From Kiritimatiellia bacterium (GTDB lineage: Bacteria; Verrucomicrobiota; Kiritimatiellia; RFP12; UBA1067), in contig JAFVZE010000179.1 in the NCBI GenBank assembly GCA_017508315.1, positions 1 through 6,694 of the forward strand: a stretch of 6,694 bases of DNA, in the 5' to 3' direction. Made by a program: the position numbers and the translations under genes. Below are positions 6,258 to 6,694 of this stretch, piece by piece; position 1 is the first letter of the stretch; every line of letters begins with the position of its first letter. The notes under the pieces were generated by a model. The model ran no database searches. It was not told the origin of the DNA and was given only the letters and a program-made list of their open reading frames with translations.

Positions 6258-6694
6258 ATGATCGCTCCGGTCGACGAACTTGAAAAGTGCCTTGCGCTGC
6301 TGCCGGGTTTCGGCCGCCGCAGTTCCCAGCGCGCGGCGTTGGCGCTCGTGCGCGAGCCCGGGCGGCTGCTCGAACCGCTGGCGGCGGCGCTGGCGCGGGC
6401 GCGCAGCGAAGTGAGATGCTGTTCGTTGTGCGGCTCTTTCACCACCGTCGGGAACGATCCTTGCCGCTTCTGCTGCGATGCGATGCGCGACGGGTCGGTG
6501 GTCTGCGTGGTGGAGGACCCGGCGGATATCGTTTCCATCGAATCGTCGGGGGCTTTCCGCGGACGCTACCACGCTCTGGGCGGCAAACTTTCGCCGGCGC
6601 GGAAAATGGGACCGGGCAAGTTGCGTCTTGCCGAACTGCAGGACCGCGTGGTTCGCGAGGGTGTCGGCGAGGTTCTGCTGGCTCTGTCCACCGA
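6258..6694 (+). CDS. recR: Recombination mediator RecR, 5' part (cut by window end)
   Basis: RecR acts with RecF and RecO to load RecA on SSB-coated single-stranded DNA at gaps. The first 145 codons are present of a usual length near 200, so about 55 residues are missing beyond the window; the frame is open to the last base. Visible parts are the helix-hairpin-helix LPGFGRRSSQRAALALV (15-31), a four-cysteine zinc site with C55-x2-C58 and C69-x2-C72, and the Toprim domain from about 80, with VVCVVEDPADIVSIE (81-95) and the RGRYHALGGKLSP motif (101-113). The loop after SP reads ARKMGP instead of the common LDGIGP, a local variation rather than damage. Extra cysteines at 54 and 73 flank the zinc site. 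The ATG at 6258 lies 7 nt after the ybaB stop and has no good Shine-Dalgarno sequence, so translation is probably coupled to ybaB. Confidence 0.95.
   Translation, partial: MIAPVDELEKCLALLPGFGRRSSQRAALALVREPGRLLEPLAAALARARSEVRCCSLCGSFTTVGNDPCRFCCDAMRDGSVVCVVEDPADIVSIESSGAFRGRYHALGGKLSPARKMGPGKLRLAELQDRVVREGVGEVLLALST

Noticed and set aside
5588..6538. A 316-codon open frame on the - strand across purC, ybaB and recR
   Set aside because: It covers parts of three recognised genes on the other strand, with antisense-type composition and no motif.
1..6694. Mobile elements, CRISPR arrays, tRNA or rRNA genes, toxin-antitoxin or defence systems
   Set aside because: No direct-repeat arrays, terminal inverted repeats, transposase or integrase motifs, or cloverleaf sequences were found; almost all bases are explained by housekeeping genes.

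Overview
This window is a GC-rich stretch of bacterial chromosome carrying conserved housekeeping genes. The gene content suggests a member of the PVC group, most likely Lentisphaerota, Kiritimatiellota or Verrucomicrobiota. The clue is a V/A-type ATPase block in the order E subunit, DUF2764-like protein, A subunit, which is the order known from Chlamydiae and some Bacteroidetes, set among purely bacterial genes (efp, nadC, purC, ybaB, recR). The taxonomic call is inference: there is no rRNA here and no search could be run.

Left block, + strand. A near-consensus extended -10 promoter (147-175) drives efp (translation elongation factor P), a 76-residue single-pass membrane protein of unknown function, and nadC (quinolinate phosphoribosyltransferase). 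The genes are 14 bp and 1 bp apart. A strong hairpin with U-tracts on both strands (1947-1985) ends this operon and also faces the ATPase operon arriving from the other side.

Middle block, - strand. A TTGACC/TATAAT promoter (4876-4904) reads leftward into atpE (peripheral stalk subunit), a DUF2764-like gene and atpA (catalytic subunit), with gaps of 3 and 13 nt. The shared terminator follows atpA directly, so the B, D, I and K subunit genes that normally come next are not present at this locus.

Right block, + strand. A second extended -10 promoter (about 4951-4979), back to back with the atpE promoter, reads into purC (SAICAR synthase), ybaB/ebfC (nucleoid-associated protein) and recR (recombination mediator), which is cut off by the window end. 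The usual ybaB-recR pair is present, but purC sits where dnaX is often found.

I see no mobile element, CRISPR array, tRNA, rRNA or clear sign of transfer, and no convincing new system. The points most worth a second look are the split ATPase operon, the conserved-looking small membrane protein between efp and nadC, the 11-residue repeat in the E subunit, and a hairpin that places the ybaB stop codon in its loop just ahead of the recR start.
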